From NCBI GenBank assembly GCA_027858895.1, contig JAQIBX010000153.1, positions 1 to 54,933 of the forward strand: a stretch of 54,933 nucleotides of DNA, given 5' to 3'. This DNA is from Desulfuromusa sp. (GTDB lineage: Bacteria > Desulfobacterota > Desulfuromonadia > Desulfuromonadales > Geopsychrobacteraceae). The notes under the pieces are model-generated. The model saw only the letters and a list, made by a program, of their open reading frames with translations, was not told where the DNA came from and searched no databases. Positions 26,589 to 36,030 of this stretch are shown in pieces (position 1 is the first letter of the stretch; every line of letters starts with the position of its first letter). Made by a program: the position numbers and the translations under genes.

Positions 26589-27854
26589 TTAAATACGAAA
26601 ATCTTTTTGAAGATTAGCCCAATGAGTTTGTAGTTTATCTTTGTGCCCATCATTCATAGGCAGTTCTTTTATTCCCTCTGGCCATAAACTTCGTGCTTTT
26701 TCCATGGTGTCATCAAGATGTGGCTTTATAGCGCGCCATGGTACACCAGCTCGCTTGGCCCACGCCTCAAAGTTTGCATAAGTGATGTCATACCATTCTT
26801 TCGTCTTTCCCAGGTTGAGTGCATATTGCCTTTCGTTATCAATATAAACGCTCGTGGTGACGATGTCATAGGCAGGGGAAAGTCGCGGTGTGACTTGATC
26901 AGAATAGAGCAAACTCCAGTTTTTTAGGTGCGCATCGCCATTGGCCAACAGAATATTAACCAGTAGACGCTTGGCGAACTGTTGCGTATCAGCCAGGCCG
27001 TTGCCAGAGAAGCTGTAAAGAATTTTAGCTATTTGTTCGTAGCTTGCGGAATTGTATTTTTCATGTGGGTACTTCACCAATACTTGCGCAAAGTCTTCCA
27101 TATGAATTCGCTGATCATTATTACGATCGAAGCGCTTTATCGCAAATGCTAGTTGCTCATCGGGCAAGTTGATTTGCGGCAAGTTGTCGAGCTTATCCAG
27201 TTCCACCAGCTTTATTTCGGGCACATCAGCACCTGCCATGGATGCCAACGTCATCGCTGTGAATTCATTGACCGGCACATCTTTGTGTTTGGTTGAAGGT
27301 GTCTTTATGATCCAGTCGCCAAGGACATCTCCTTTGGCTAGGTTGTAGCGACCATCCTTTTGCTTCATTGAAAACTTCATCTGGACGCCAGCGAGAGAAA
27401 ATTTGTTTTCCCGAGTGACCTTCTCAAACTTAACGGCTATAGCTTTGCCGTGAGCAGACAAAAAACTCGCTGGAACCTCGTCTGGCCCCAACGGTTCAGC
27501 AACCAACGCGCCAGGTAAATCTTCCCCCAGATACGAGAATAGGTGAAATTCGTTATCGACATGCGCTTTGAGGCCCTGGGCAATCAGCTCCCTTAATGAC
27601 CCCTCCGGAAGCAAATTGGATAGTGTGGGGTGCAGTTTATGCTTGCACGACCAAGGCTCCGCCATCAGCTTTTCTGAGTGTGGGAACTCGGGGTGGGTAA
27701 TTAAGCTGAACGTCGGACGCGCTGCATCAGATTTAAATTCATCCGCAAAGCTCAATACATTTCGACCGTTCTGAAAACCGGCAAGAAAGCCAACCAGTCT
27801 TCCGTGCAATCTCAGCCTTAGTACGTTGATTTCATCTGCATCGCGATTGCTCAT
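26589..27854 (-). CDS. hipA: HipA-family serine/threonine kinase toxin
   Basis: This is a 421-residue type II toxin of the HipA family. HipA kinases phosphorylate an aminoacyl-tRNA synthetase (GltX in E. coli), slowing growth and promoting persistence. The N-terminal couple_hipA-like domain (GRLVGFLAGFQNGRNVLSF) precedes the kinase core: FSLAGVQMKFSM (Gly/Ser-rich loop region), DWIIKTPS (ATP Lys), ANGDAHLKNWSLLY (catalytic Asp and Asn) and SPAYDIVTT (metal-binding DxVTT). All catalytic positions look intact, so the toxin is probably active. It overlaps hipB by 4 bp, antitoxin first, as is usual. Confidence 0.92.
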   Translation of the reverse strand: MSNRDADEINVLRLRLHGRLVGFLAGFQNGRNVLSFADEFKSDAARPTFSLITHPEFPHSEKLMAEPWSCKHKLHPTLSNLLPEGSLRELIAQGLKAHVDNEFHLFSYLGEDLPGALVAEPLGPDEVPASFLSAHGKAIAVKFEKVTRENKFSLAGVQMKFSMKQKDGRYNLAKGDVLGDWIIKTPSTKHKDVPVNEFTAMTLASMAGADVPEIKLVELDKLDNLPQINLPDEQLAFAIKRFDRNNDQRIHMEDFAQVLVKYPHEKYNSASYEQIAKILYSFSGNGLADTQQFAKRLLVNILLANGDAHLKNWSLLYSDQVTPRLSPAYDIVTTSVYIDNERQYALNLGKTKEWYDITYANFEAWAKRAGVPWRAIKPHLDDTMEKARSLWPEGIKELPMNDGHKDKLQTHWANLQKDFRI

Positions 27855-28189
27855 AGATCATCCTCAAGGATATTCTGCCATGGGTCGTCAGATAGGATTT
27901 TCCTTTTATTGTCCATTGCCTGCTTTGATGGTTTTTGCCCTGACACCAGATCCGGTTCGGCACTTTCAAGCACAGCTATTACGGCACGCACCTTTTCTTT
28001 GGGGATAAGCATCAGTTCATTGTTAAGGCCTTTTGCAATCAACTCCAGAGTATCTAGCCGTGGATTACCCTTGGACTCCAAGCGTTGGTATTGCTGACGG
28101 GATACTCCGATGCGCATCATCATGTCTTTTTGCTTAAGTCCCAGCTTTAAGCGTCTTTTTTTGAGCTGCTTAAGTAGAGAGTCTGTCAT
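27851..28189 (-). CDS. hipB: HipB-like XRE-family antitoxin
   Basis: This is a 112-residue helix-turn-helix protein (KLGLKQKDMMMRIGVSRQQYQRLESKG) of the XRE/Cro type followed by an acidic C-terminal tail (LSDDPWQNILEDDL) that could contact HipA. HipB-type antitoxins bind HipA and repress their own operon. The frame is open back to 28354, but the ATG at 28189 has AGGAG seven bases upstream and starts at the domain boundary. It precedes hipA with a 4-bp overlap. Repeats of GTTGCT upstream are candidate operators. Confidence 0.88.
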   Translation of the reverse strand: MTDSLLKQLKKRRLKLGLKQKDMMMRIGVSRQQYQRLESKGNPRLDTLELIAKGLNNELMLIPKEKVRAVIAVLESAEPDLVSGQKPSKQAMDNKRKILSDDPWQNILEDDL

Positions 28190-28250
28190 TGTAAACTCCT
28201 GTATTGCTTTTCGGGCCACAGGAAACATATTAGCTTCCTTATTCCGATTA

Positions 28251-28331
28251 AGCAACCCATGAGTTGCTATCCGTAGGGCTGGCAGGAATTTTCTGTGGAA
28301 GAAACATGTGTGTTGCTTTTGCGGGGTTGCT
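28251..28331. promoter_or_regulatory. Candidate HipB operator region with AGCAAC/GTTGCT repeats
   Basis: AGCAAC (28251-28256) and GTTGCT (28263-28268) form an inverted repeat with a 6-base spacer. GTTGCT recurs at 28312-28317 and 28326-28331. All lie 60-145 bp upstream of the hipB ATG, where an autorepressing antitoxin would bind. Function is inferred from position only. Beyond it, 28332-28513 shows only a near-palindrome GTAAATTTT-G-AAATTTTAC (28392-28410). Confidence 0.4.
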
Positions 28332-28513
28332 GTGAGTTCAGTTAGGGGCGACAACTATGGTGGCACAGGGGGAAACTCATTCGCATAAGTAGTAAATTTT
28401 GAAATTTTACCTTCTAGGATGTAGCACAGATTTTTTGTTTTCTACATTCAGCTTCTGTTATTGGGTTAAAGGCCTTTCGGTATTTTCCATACTAGATTCT
28501 GAAGTGCCTTATT

Positions 28514-28837
28514 TTATAGCCCGTTAAGGAGTTTGTAATACTCTTGGAGAGTCTGAAATGATTGCATGGTGGTCTTGTACAAAATCCAACTGAGAACAAG
28601 GATTCCTATGCTGAGCCCAATCTTCCATGCCCAGGATGTTTGTGGCCGCCACCAGATCAAAGGTAGCGCTAACGGTCCCACACTGGCGAGAGCGATAATA
28701 ATAGTCGACTTTCTGAAATACCACGGTTCTTTCTCTTCTTCCACGCGTGGTGGTACTGCGTTTAGAAATTCCCCACAGTGCTTACACTTGATCGCTTCAT
28801 CCTGAATTTCTTCAGCACAAAAGGGACATTTTTTCAT
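28514..28837 (-). CDS. Zinc-ribbon membrane protein at the end of the efflux operon
   Basis: This is a 107-residue protein. It opens [24 protein letters not shown], a four-Cys zinc ribbon (CxxC...CxxC), then a short charged linker and two hydrophobic segments (about 45-65 and 70-90). The ribbon would face the cytoplasm and the helices sit in the inner membrane. Two ATGs in a row are possible (28840 and 28837); the upstream one overlaps the RND stop codon, and GGGGAG lies six bases before the downstream one. Translation is coupled to the RND pump, which hints at an accessory role, but no function is known. Confidence 0.72.
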   Translation of the reverse strand: MKKCPFCAEEIQDEAIKCKHCGEFLNAVPPRVEEEKEPWYFRKSTIIIALASVGPLALPLIWWRPQTSWAWKIGLSIGILVLSWILYKTTMQSFQTLQEYYKLLNGL

Positions 28838-28839
28838 CA

Positions 28840-31800
28840 TCAACTCCCCATTTCAGAATGCTGTCTGGCATGTTCCTCTTTGAAACCAAGCAGCCGTCTG
28901 ACATCTTCCAGAATCATGTAGAGTGCAGGAACCAGCAGTAAAATAATTCCAGTACCGAAAAGAATCCCGAAACCTAAAGAAATGGCCATTGGAACCAGAA
29001 ACTGTGCCTGAACACTGGTTTCCAGAATCATTGGCGTCAGGCCGAAAAAGGTGGTTAATGACGTCAGGATAATTGGACGAAATCGCCGGGTTCCTGCAGA
29101 AACGATTGCGTCGTACAGAGCCATCCCTTCGCGGCGGTTGCGGTTCGCTTTATCGATTAACAATAATGAATCATTAACCACCACGCCGGCCAGGGCAACC
29201 AGGCCGAACATGCTCAAAAGGCTCAGGTTGAAACCCATGATGATATGGCCAAGGACTGCACCGATCATCCCGAAGGGGATGGCTGCCATGATCAGCAGAG
29301 GTTGACTGTAGCTCCGAAATGGAATGGCCAGCAGGGCGAAAATGGCAATCAGAGATAATTTAAAACCACCGAGCATGCTTCCAAGTGATTCCTTGCGTTC
29401 TTTTTCTTCCCCCTCCATATCCCAACTCAAGCCGGGGTAATCCGCAACCAGCTGTGGAAGAAGATTCTGTTTCAAGTCGGCAATGATCTCCTGAGCGTTG
29501 CTCTGCTCATTGTCTACGGTTGCTGAAATATTGATAACCCGTTTTCGGTCGGTCCGATTAATTTCCGAAAAGCCTTGTCCTTCGATCACTTCTGCTGCTT
29601 GCAGTAACGGAATTGCCTGACCGCTGGGGGTGCGAATCCGCATTGTCTCAAAATTCCACAATTCACGCCGGTTGGCGTCGGGATAGCGAACCATCACCTT
29701 AATTTCATTGCGCCCACGCTGCAGCCGCAGCGCTTCCGCCCCGTGAAAGGCGGCCCGGATCTGACGGCCCAGGTCGGTTTCAGTGATTCCCAGGGTTCGT
29801 GCTGCTGGTTTAAGCTTCAGTTTGATTTCTCGTTTGCCCCGCGCATAGGTGTCCTCAATGTCACTGATTCCCTGATATTCTGCCAAGGCCTTCCGGATAC
29901 GTTCAGAAGATTTCTCCAAAACTGAAAAATCCTGATGAGCTAGCAGGACATCAATATTGGCTCCCATTCGCACCAGGTTGGAGCGGAAGGTCAGGGAATC
30001 GAGCCCCGGGATTTCGCCGACTTTTTTACGCCAAGCGGCAGATATTTCTGTTGCCGGAATATTACGAATCTCGCTTTTTGTCAGGAACATCGCAATATTA
30101 CTTGTATGGGTTGCTGTGACACTGGATCCGCCACCTGGCCCGCCACCTGAAATATTGCCGCCGACTACAGTATAAACATTGCGGAGAATGCTATCCCCGG
30201 CTGGACGCTTATCATTATATTCGGAGACTGTTTCCATCCCTTTTTTCAGGATCAGATCAGCAACCCGTCCGGTTTCTTCGATCGGTACGCCCCGGTTCAT
30301 TTGGATTCCGACCGTGATTCGGTCGCCATCCACCTCTGGCATGAAGGTGAATTTGATCAGTCCGTTTTTAACCACCCCGACAGTTATGAGTAAGGCCACA
30401 ATTCCCACCGCCAGGGAGATATAGCGGTAATTGATATTCAACCTCAGCAACCATTGATATGGGCCGTTAATAAAGCGATCCATCCCGCCACTGAACCAGC
30501 CGCGAACTTGCTCAATGCCCCCGAGTATCCCCCCATTGGTTGGCCGGGCTTTGCCGGAACTCAAATGGGCGGGCAGAATCAGCAACGACTCGACGAGGGA
30601 TACCAGCAATAGGGTGATGACAATAATCGGGATCACCTGGATGAATTTTCCCATCATTCCAGTGACAAAAATCAGCGGTAGAAAGGCCGCAACCGTGGTC
30701 AAGATTGAAAATGTGACCGGCACCGCAACTTCGAGGGCTCCATCGATGGCGGCCTGCGCATAAGGCTTGCCACGCTGCCGGTGTTCGTAGATGTTTTCAC
30801 CGACAACGATGGCGTCGTCGACGACAATCCCGAGCGCCAGGATGAAGGCAAACAGCGAGATCATATTGATTGAGACTCCGAGCCAGGGCATGATAAACAA
30901 CGTGCCGAAAAACGAGATTGGAATGCCGAGCATGACCCAGCCGGCCAGGCGTATTTCCAGGAACAGGCCAAGGATTATAATGACCAGCCCCAGCCCCAGT
31001 AGAGCATTTTTTTGCAACATACTCATGCGGCTGTTGAAAATTTCTGTGGTGTCGTTCCAGATTGCCAGTTGCAGGCTGCCGGGCAGTTTGGGGCCATTTT
31101 CTTCAACGTAGGAGATAATCCTTGCTGAAATCTCGGTCGGTTTCTGTTCGCCAATGCGAAAGACCTGAACCATTGCCGCAGGCTTGCCGTCAAATCGGCC
31201 ATAGGTTTCGCTGTCGGCAAACCCGTCGACCACATTAGCAATATCTCCCAGCTTGACCTGGGTTCCATCCGAGTTCGCCAAAATGGTGATATCGGCATAT
31301 TCAGGGCCCCAGTAGCGGCGCTCTTTGGTTCTGAGCAGAATCTCGCCGCCCGTGGTTTTAATTGTCCCGCCCGGCAGGTCGAGAGAAGCAGCACGGATCG
31401 CTGCCGCAACCTGGTCAAGGGTCAGGTTATAGCGTTGCAGGGTTCGTTCTGGAATTTCGATCGTGATTTCAAACGGGCGTACGCCACCGAGGTCAACTTG
31501 GGTGATATCCGGTAGCTCGAGTAATTCATCGCGGATCCGTTCGGCCTGTTCGCGCAGAACCCTCTCTTTAGCCTCTCCGTAAATCACCAGCGAGATAACT
31601 TCTCGGCGGTTGGACAACTTGCTGATGACCGGTTTTTCAGCATCCTCAGGGAATGTGGTGATCCGATCAACTTCACTTTTGATATCCTGCAGGACATCAT
31701 CGACATTTTCGTCAGAGTAGATTTCAGCTATGACCGTTCCAAATCCTTCGTTAGCAGTCGCCTTGAGCTGTTTAATCCCATCGACAGCTGTCAGGCTCTC

Positions 31801-32007
31801 TTCAACTTTGATGATGATTCCTTCTTCGACTTCTTCAGGACCGGCACCGGGATAGGCAACCGACACCGAAACACGATCGAGAGAAACTTCGGGGAAGACT
31901 TCCTGTTTGATGCTGGGCGCCATAATGACGCCTCCGAGGATCAGAACCAGCATCAGCAGGTTAGCAGCCACGTGGTTCAGGGCCATCCATTTAACTGCTC
32001 CTCTCAT
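28840..32007 (-). CDS. RND-family multidrug efflux pump, inner-membrane permease
   Basis: This is a 1055-residue AcrB/HAE1-type proton-driven trimeric transporter with twelve membrane segments and two large periplasmic loops. The N-terminal helix is [20 protein letters not shown]. The TM4 proton relay has the Asp-Asp pair in [18 protein letters not shown]. The TM10 position holding Lys940 in AcrB appears to read [12 protein letters not shown], an Asn, as in some other RND branches, so the proton relay differs from AcrB. It overlaps the adaptor gene by 4 bp and is third in the order OMF-MFP-RND. Substrates cannot be predicted. Confidence 0.94.
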   Translation of the reverse strand: MRGAVKWMALNHVAANLLMLVLILGGVIMAPSIKQEVFPEVSLDRVSVSVAYPGAGPEEVEEGIIIKVEESLTAVDGIKQLKATANEGFGTVIAEIYSDENVDDVLQDIKSEVDRITTFPEDAEKPVISKLSNRREVISLVIYGEAKERVLREQAERIRDELLELPDITQVDLGGVRPFEITIEIPERTLQRYNLTLDQVAAAIRAASLDLPGGTIKTTGGEILLRTKERRYWGPEYADITILANSDGTQVKLGDIANVVDGFADSETYGRFDGKPAAMVQVFRIGEQKPTEISARIISYVEENGPKLPGSLQLAIWNDTTEIFNSRMSMLQKNALLGLGLVIIILGLFLEIRLAGWVMLGIPISFFGTLFIMPWLGVSINMISLFAFILALGIVVDDAIVVGENIYEHRQRGKPYAQAAIDGALEVAVPVTFSILTTVAAFLPLIFVTGMMGKFIQVIPIIVITLLLVSLVESLLILPAHLSSGKARPTNGGILGGIEQVRGWFSGGMDRFINGPYQWLLRLNINYRYISLAVGIVALLITVGVVKNGLIKFTFMPEVDGDRITVGIQMNRGVPIEETGRVADLILKKGMETVSEYNDKRPAGDSILRNVYTVVGGNISGGGPGGGSSVTATHTSNIAMFLTKSEIRNIPATEISAAWRKKVGEIPGLDSLTFRSNLVRMGANIDVLLAHQDFSVLEKSSERIRKALAEYQGISDIEDTYARGKREIKLKLKPAARTLGITETDLGRQIRAAFHGAEALRLQRGRNEIKVMVRYPDANRRELWNFETMRIRTPSGQAIPLLQAAEVIEGQGFSEINRTDRKRVINISATVDNEQSNAQEIIADLKQNLLPQLVADYPGLSWDMEGEEKERKESLGSMLGGFKLSLIAIFALLAIPFRSYSQPLLIMAAIPFGMIGAVLGHIIMGFNLSLLSMFGLVALAGVVVNDSLLLIDKANRNRREGMALYDAIVSAGTRRFRPIILTSLTTFFGLTPMILETSVQAQFLVPMAISLGFGILFGTGIILLLVPALYMILEDVRRLLGFKEEHARQHSEMGS

Positions 32008-33191
32008 TGCAGGTTCTCCTGTAGTACCGGTCGCAGAAGTATTCCGTCAGTGGCCCCTGAGATGGTTGTCAATACCAGTTGTTCGCCGGCCTGAATACCA
32101 CTCTTGATCAAGATTTGTTGTTTTTCCCGGCGCAGAATATCAACTGAGCGCAAACTGAGACGTTTTTCGCTATCAGCAATCCAGACCAGATTGTCTGAAT
32201 GCAATGCTTTTCGCGGGATACTGATGATATTCGCAAATTCTTCACCCTGCAGTTCAATATCAACAAACAAACCATTGGGTAAGGTGGGCTGATTCAGTGT
32301 GTTTTTCAGCTGGTAGGGATCTTCAACTATAACTACGACGGTTGCCATGCGGCTGTTGGGATCGATTTCACCCAGACTGCGGATCAATTTTCCATGCCAG
32401 ATAGCGCTGTTGTTATCAGGGAGACGAATTGTGGCAGCTGACACTTTCTTTTGCGTGCCAGCTGGGATAGTGAGCCAGGTCAGCTCTCTTGCAGGCAAGG
32501 GAATGTAGATTTCGGCTCGATCGGTTCCGGCAAAGCTGCCGATACTGGTTCCAGCGCGCAAGTATTGGCCCAGGTCAACCTGTTCCTGACTGATCCGCCC
32601 GTTAAAGGGGGCTTTTAGTTCGGTGCGCTGCAGATTGAGTTGAACTTGCTGCAGATTTGCTTCTGCGGCGGCCAGATTGGCCTGTTGTTGCTCTACTTGG
32701 ATTTCTCGGGTCACCAGTGGGCCGGGCTTGCCTTTGTCGTCAAGATCGATTCGTGCCCATTCGGCTAGCGCCACCTTGGCTCGTTCACGTTCTGTTGTCA
32801 GCGCCACTTGAACCTGAGCAATCTCGGCGCGCGCTTTTTCCGTGGCTAGTTCGAAGTCCCTGGTCTCAATCTTCAGTAACGTTTCGCCTTTTTTGAACAG
32901 GCCGCCGCTGACCAGTTGTGGTGAAATCCAACTGACTTTGCCGCTGACCTCAGGGACCAGGGCAATCTCTTGTTCTGCCTGAACTGTTCCTGTCGCGTGG
33001 ACTTTCACCCGGTGGGTTATGGCTTTAAGTTCGACAACATCGACCAGCACCCCTTGTTGTGGCGGGCGTTGTCGCTGTGGAGTTTTTTTCAGCTTACCCA
33101 TCATATTAAATCCGACCAAGCCGATAATCAGAATCAGCAAAGGGAGGATGATTTTTAATGCCAGTCGTGATTTGTTTTTTGGATCAGTCAT
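32004..33191 (-). CDS. RND efflux periplasmic adaptor (membrane fusion protein)
   Basis: This is a 395-residue HlyD/AcrA-type adaptor linking the pump to the outer-membrane channel. An N-terminal membrane anchor (LALKIILPLLILIIGLVGF) is followed by the lipoyl/barrel half HATGTVQAEQEIALVPEVSG, a coiled-coil hairpin (about residues 100-190, rich in Gln/Ala/Glu) and the return half LKAPFNGRISQEQVDLGQYL. The ATG at 33191 has AGGA eight bases upstream; an ATG three codons earlier (33200) is also possible. It overlaps the OMF gene. Confidence 0.92.
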   Translation of the reverse strand: MTDPKNKSRLALKIILPLLILIIGLVGFNMMGKLKKTPQRQRPPQQGVLVDVVELKAITHRVKVHATGTVQAEQEIALVPEVSGKVSWISPQLVSGGLFKKGETLLKIETRDFELATEKARAEIAQVQVALTTERERAKVALAEWARIDLDDKGKPGPLVTREIQVEQQQANLAAAEANLQQVQLNLQRTELKAPFNGRISQEQVDLGQYLRAGTSIGSFAGTDRAEIYIPLPARELTWLTIPAGTQKKVSAATIRLPDNNSAIWHGKLIRSLGEIDPNSRMATVVVIVEDPYQLKNTLNQPTLPNGLFVDIELQGEEFANIISIPRKALHSDNLVWIADSEKRLSLRSVDILRREKQQILIKSGIQAGEQLVLTTISGATDGILLRPVLQENLQ

Positions 33192-34596
33192 TTGTTCCAT
33201 CCTGCTTTTTATTCAGCGTTTGCCGTTGTTGGTTGATTTCTGCTGCCATCCAGCTGCCACCCAGTGCTCGTGCCAGGGTGATTCTGTTACTGAGTTGTTG
33301 ACGGTGGTTGGTCAGTTGCAGGCTGAGAATCTCCAACTGAAAAATTTGACCGAGTAACACATCCCTGCTGTCGATTAAGCCGTAGAGATAATTGTTCTGC
33401 GTGAGTTGCAGATTGTTATGATTAATCTGGCGCTGTCGTTCCAGTCTGGTTGCACTGGCAGTAGTGTTGATTTCAGCGACTAAGGCGTTTTCCACTTCTT
33501 GAAAGGCGGTCAGCAGTGTCTGCCGATAAGCGGCTAGATTTTCAGACCGAATCGCTTTCTGTCGTTCTGTTTCGGCTTGGCGGCGACCACCGTCAATCAA
33601 TGGTTGTGCCAGCCCGAGCGCCAGATTCCAGAAGGTTCCTTCAATATCTCCCGCGGCCAGATGGGTCGCTGAACGCCCCAAGGTTGCCGAAAGATTGATG
33701 GCCGGAAGTTGATCTGCCAGAGCTGCGGCCAGCTCCCGATCTGTGGCCTCAAGTTGCAGGAGTGCCGCTGCGACATCGGGACGACGGGTCAAAAGATCGG
33801 CCGGTAGGCCAATATCTACCACGTTGTTCAATTGTGGTAGCTCATTTCTGTCGATAGAAACGCTTCCAGGGAATTGCCCGAGAAGTAACGCAATACTGTT
33901 CTGTGCTCGAACCAAGGCGGTTTGACGTTCTGGAACAAGGGTTTCAACGCTGGCCAGATTCTGTTGTGCCTGGTAAACCTCACTGGCAGTTGACAGTCCC
34001 GCCCGGTAACGTTCTGTCACTGTCTGCAGAAAATCACTTTTGCGCGCAGCCTGTTGTTTGAGTAATTCCAGCTGTGCTTGTTGTTCCACAGCGAGAAAAT
34101 ATTGCTCGGTCAATTGTGCGCTCAAACTGAGCAGCAGCGCCTGAACGTCCCTTTCACCCGCCAACTGCCGTAACTCAGCGGCTTTGTTTTTGTCGCTGAG
34201 TTTATTCCACAGGTCAACTTCGTACCCCGCCGCAACAGAGAGGCGTGCAGTCGTCGCAGATGTATTGCTGAGGATTCCGGGTGAGCGGTCGCGGCTGAGT
34301 GACCCGTTCAGATTGAGCTGCGGCCAGAGCGTGGAACCCGCTATTTTTTGCAATGCTTCCAGTTGCTGAAGTCGATACAGCGCCTGGCGCAGATCAAGAT
34401 TGTTGGAAAATAATTGTTGCTGCAGCTGATTTAGCTGTGGATCGTGGAAATCTGTCCACCAGCGTTCCGACAGTTGCACCAACGGTTCAGCTTGTTGGAT
34501 TGCATAATCTCCGGGGGGTGCAGAAGGCTCAAGTGGCGCCATTCGGAGCGGATTACAGGCGTTGAGCAGTAACAGGGAAAGGAATAACAGTCTCAT
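33184..34596 (-). CDS. RND efflux outer-membrane factor lipoprotein (TolC/OprM type)
   Basis: This is a 470-residue outer-membrane efflux channel. The signal MRLLFLSLLLLNAC ends in a lipobox Cys14, as in the NodT/OprM lipoprotein branch. The mature protein holds two repeats of the long helical OEP domain (about 60-255 and 265-450) with GYEVDLWNKLSDKNKAA and DLLTRRPDVAAALLQLEA, both family landmarks. It starts 4 bp inside the TetR 3' end, so it is translated right behind the regulator. Confidence 0.93.
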   Translation of the reverse strand: MRLLFLSLLLLNACNPLRMAPLEPSAPPGDYAIQQAEPLVQLSERWWTDFHDPQLNQLQQQLFSNNLDLRQALYRLQQLEALQKIAGSTLWPQLNLNGSLSRDRSPGILSNTSATTARLSVAAGYEVDLWNKLSDKNKAAELRQLAGERDVQALLLSLSAQLTEQYFLAVEQQAQLELLKQQAARKSDFLQTVTERYRAGLSTASEVYQAQQNLASVETLVPERQTALVRAQNSIALLLGQFPGSVSIDRNELPQLNNVVDIGLPADLLTRRPDVAAALLQLEATDRELAAALADQLPAINLSATLGRSATHLAAGDIEGTFWNLALGLAQPLIDGGRRQAETERQKAIRSENLAAYRQTLLTAFQEVENALVAEINTTASATRLERQRQINHNNLQLTQNNYLYGLIDSRDVLLGQIFQLEILSLQLTNHRQQLSNRITLARALGGSWMAAEINQQRQTLNKKQDGTND

Positions 34597-35227
34597 TCTG
34601 GGGTCTCCAGTCCGGCGAGAACATATTTCATCAATTGTTCAATCAGGGTGTTGTGATCAAGGGGTTGGGGCAGCTCTGGGTTATTAAATGCAGAAAGGCT
34701 GCCCATACACATGACATGGCTCATAGTGCCAATGATGAACTGGAGTCGTGCCAACAGGATCGCCGGAGGAAGTTGCGGTAAGGCTAGATGCAGAGCTTCG
34801 AACAGCACCTGAAAGATGGGTAGAGCCAGGTCCAGAAAACAGTTACGCACTGTTGCGTCGGGTTCACTCAGAGAACGTCCAATCAAAGAGATAAAATCCC
34901 GGGCTCCCGGACTGGAATTGCGGAATTCAAGAGTGGGTTCAATAAAGGCGCGCAACAGGGCTTCCGTGTCAGGAAGGGTGGAGCTTTTTTGTGCCTGGGC
35001 AAGGACTTTTTCAATTTTTTTTGCCGGATTGTATTTAAAGGCAGCAGTCGTCGTTCTATGACTGCCTGGAGCAAGGCTTCTTTAGAACCGAAGTGATAGT
35101 TGACCGAGGCCAGGTTGGCTTCAGCCAGGCTGGTCAGTGCTCTGAGCGACGTATTATGAAAGCCCTCACGAGCAAACAACTGCTCAGCACCATCCAGAAT
35201 CCTGGTTTTAGTATCGCATGGTGGCAT
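34593..35227 (-). pseudogene. TetR-family repressor of the efflux operon, broken by a 1-base deletion
   Basis: The N-terminal half (from ATG 35227) encodes a TetR helix-turn-helix (TKTRILDGAEQLFAREGFH, then SLAEANLASVNYHFGSKEAL). The C-terminal half in another frame encodes the ligand domain (AFIEPTLEFRNSSPGARDF... to AGLETPE). The switch falls at a run of eight A on the coding strand (T8 at 35015-35022). Adding one A restores a continuous protein of 211 residues through RQKKIEKVLAQAQKSS, whereas the present frame runs into an unrelated tail. The C-terminal half resembles the CecR/YbiH type. AAAGAG precedes the start. It may be a true loss, a phase-variable or slippage-dependent gene, or a sequencing error. 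Its position at the head of the operon makes it the likely efflux repressor. Confidence 0.85.
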
Positions 35228-35285
35228 AACAACTCTTTCCAATGAATAGGTGGATGGCAGCAAAATCGGGACTGTTTGAATGCAT

Positions 35286-35381
35286 GGGGGCTGTCCCATG
35301 CTTTTACGAAGCAAACCACCTCAGTCCTATAGTTCGTAAACTCTCGGGACAGCCCCCGATGATCCTGGGGACCGTCCCGAG
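35286..35381. repeat. REP-like nested palindrome near the TetR gene
   Basis: GGGGGCTGTCCC (35286-35297) pairs exactly with GGGACAGCCCCC (35346-35357). A second pair shares its right half: CTCGGGAC (35343-35350) with GTCCCGAG (35374-35381), extendable to GTAAAC/GTTTAC with a 2-base bulge. It resembles RAYT-associated REP elements. It lies 60-150 bp upstream of the TetR gene on one side and 180 bp from the glnK promoter on the other. Confidence 0.65.
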
Positions 35382-35563
35382 TTTACTAAAAGATTCTTTA
35401 TTTAAACACTTGTTTGAAACGGGTGTCAATATTGGGGAATGGGTTTTATGAAATAAATTTCCGCTGCTTATCGAGTGGGCAGGCGGATATTTTTTTGCCT
35501 AAAAAAAGAGCATAAAGCTCTGTTTCTGATAATAATAACTTTTAAATACAGACAGTTATGATT

Positions 35564-35580
35564 TTGGCACGCTGACTGCT
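35564..35580 (+). promoter_or_regulatory. Sigma-54 promoter of glnK-amtB
   Basis: TTGGCACG-N4-CTGCT matches the -24/-12 consensus TTGGCACG-N4-TTGCW at all but one position, with the GG and GC at the required spacing. It lies 60 bp before the glnK ATG. This indicates RpoN and an NtrC-type activator, turned on by nitrogen limitation. I could not identify an enhancer site with confidence in the 35382-35563 stretch. Confidence 0.85.
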
Positions 35581-35624
35581 ATAGCAACTATCGATAACTA
35601 GACCGGAAGCCGTAATTTTTTTAA

Positions 35625-35978
<354 letters not shown>

Positions 35979-36030
35979 ACCAATCGATAAACGTTTAATT
36001 CAGACGTTCAATATAAAAGGAGAACAAAAG

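Noticed and set aside
34883-35314. 143-residue TetR product with the start at 35314 as a genuine short protein
   Set aside because: The upstream extension runs through the REP-like repeat, and the C-terminal tail after the poly-A run is out-of-frame sequence. The family continuation is in the adjacent frame.
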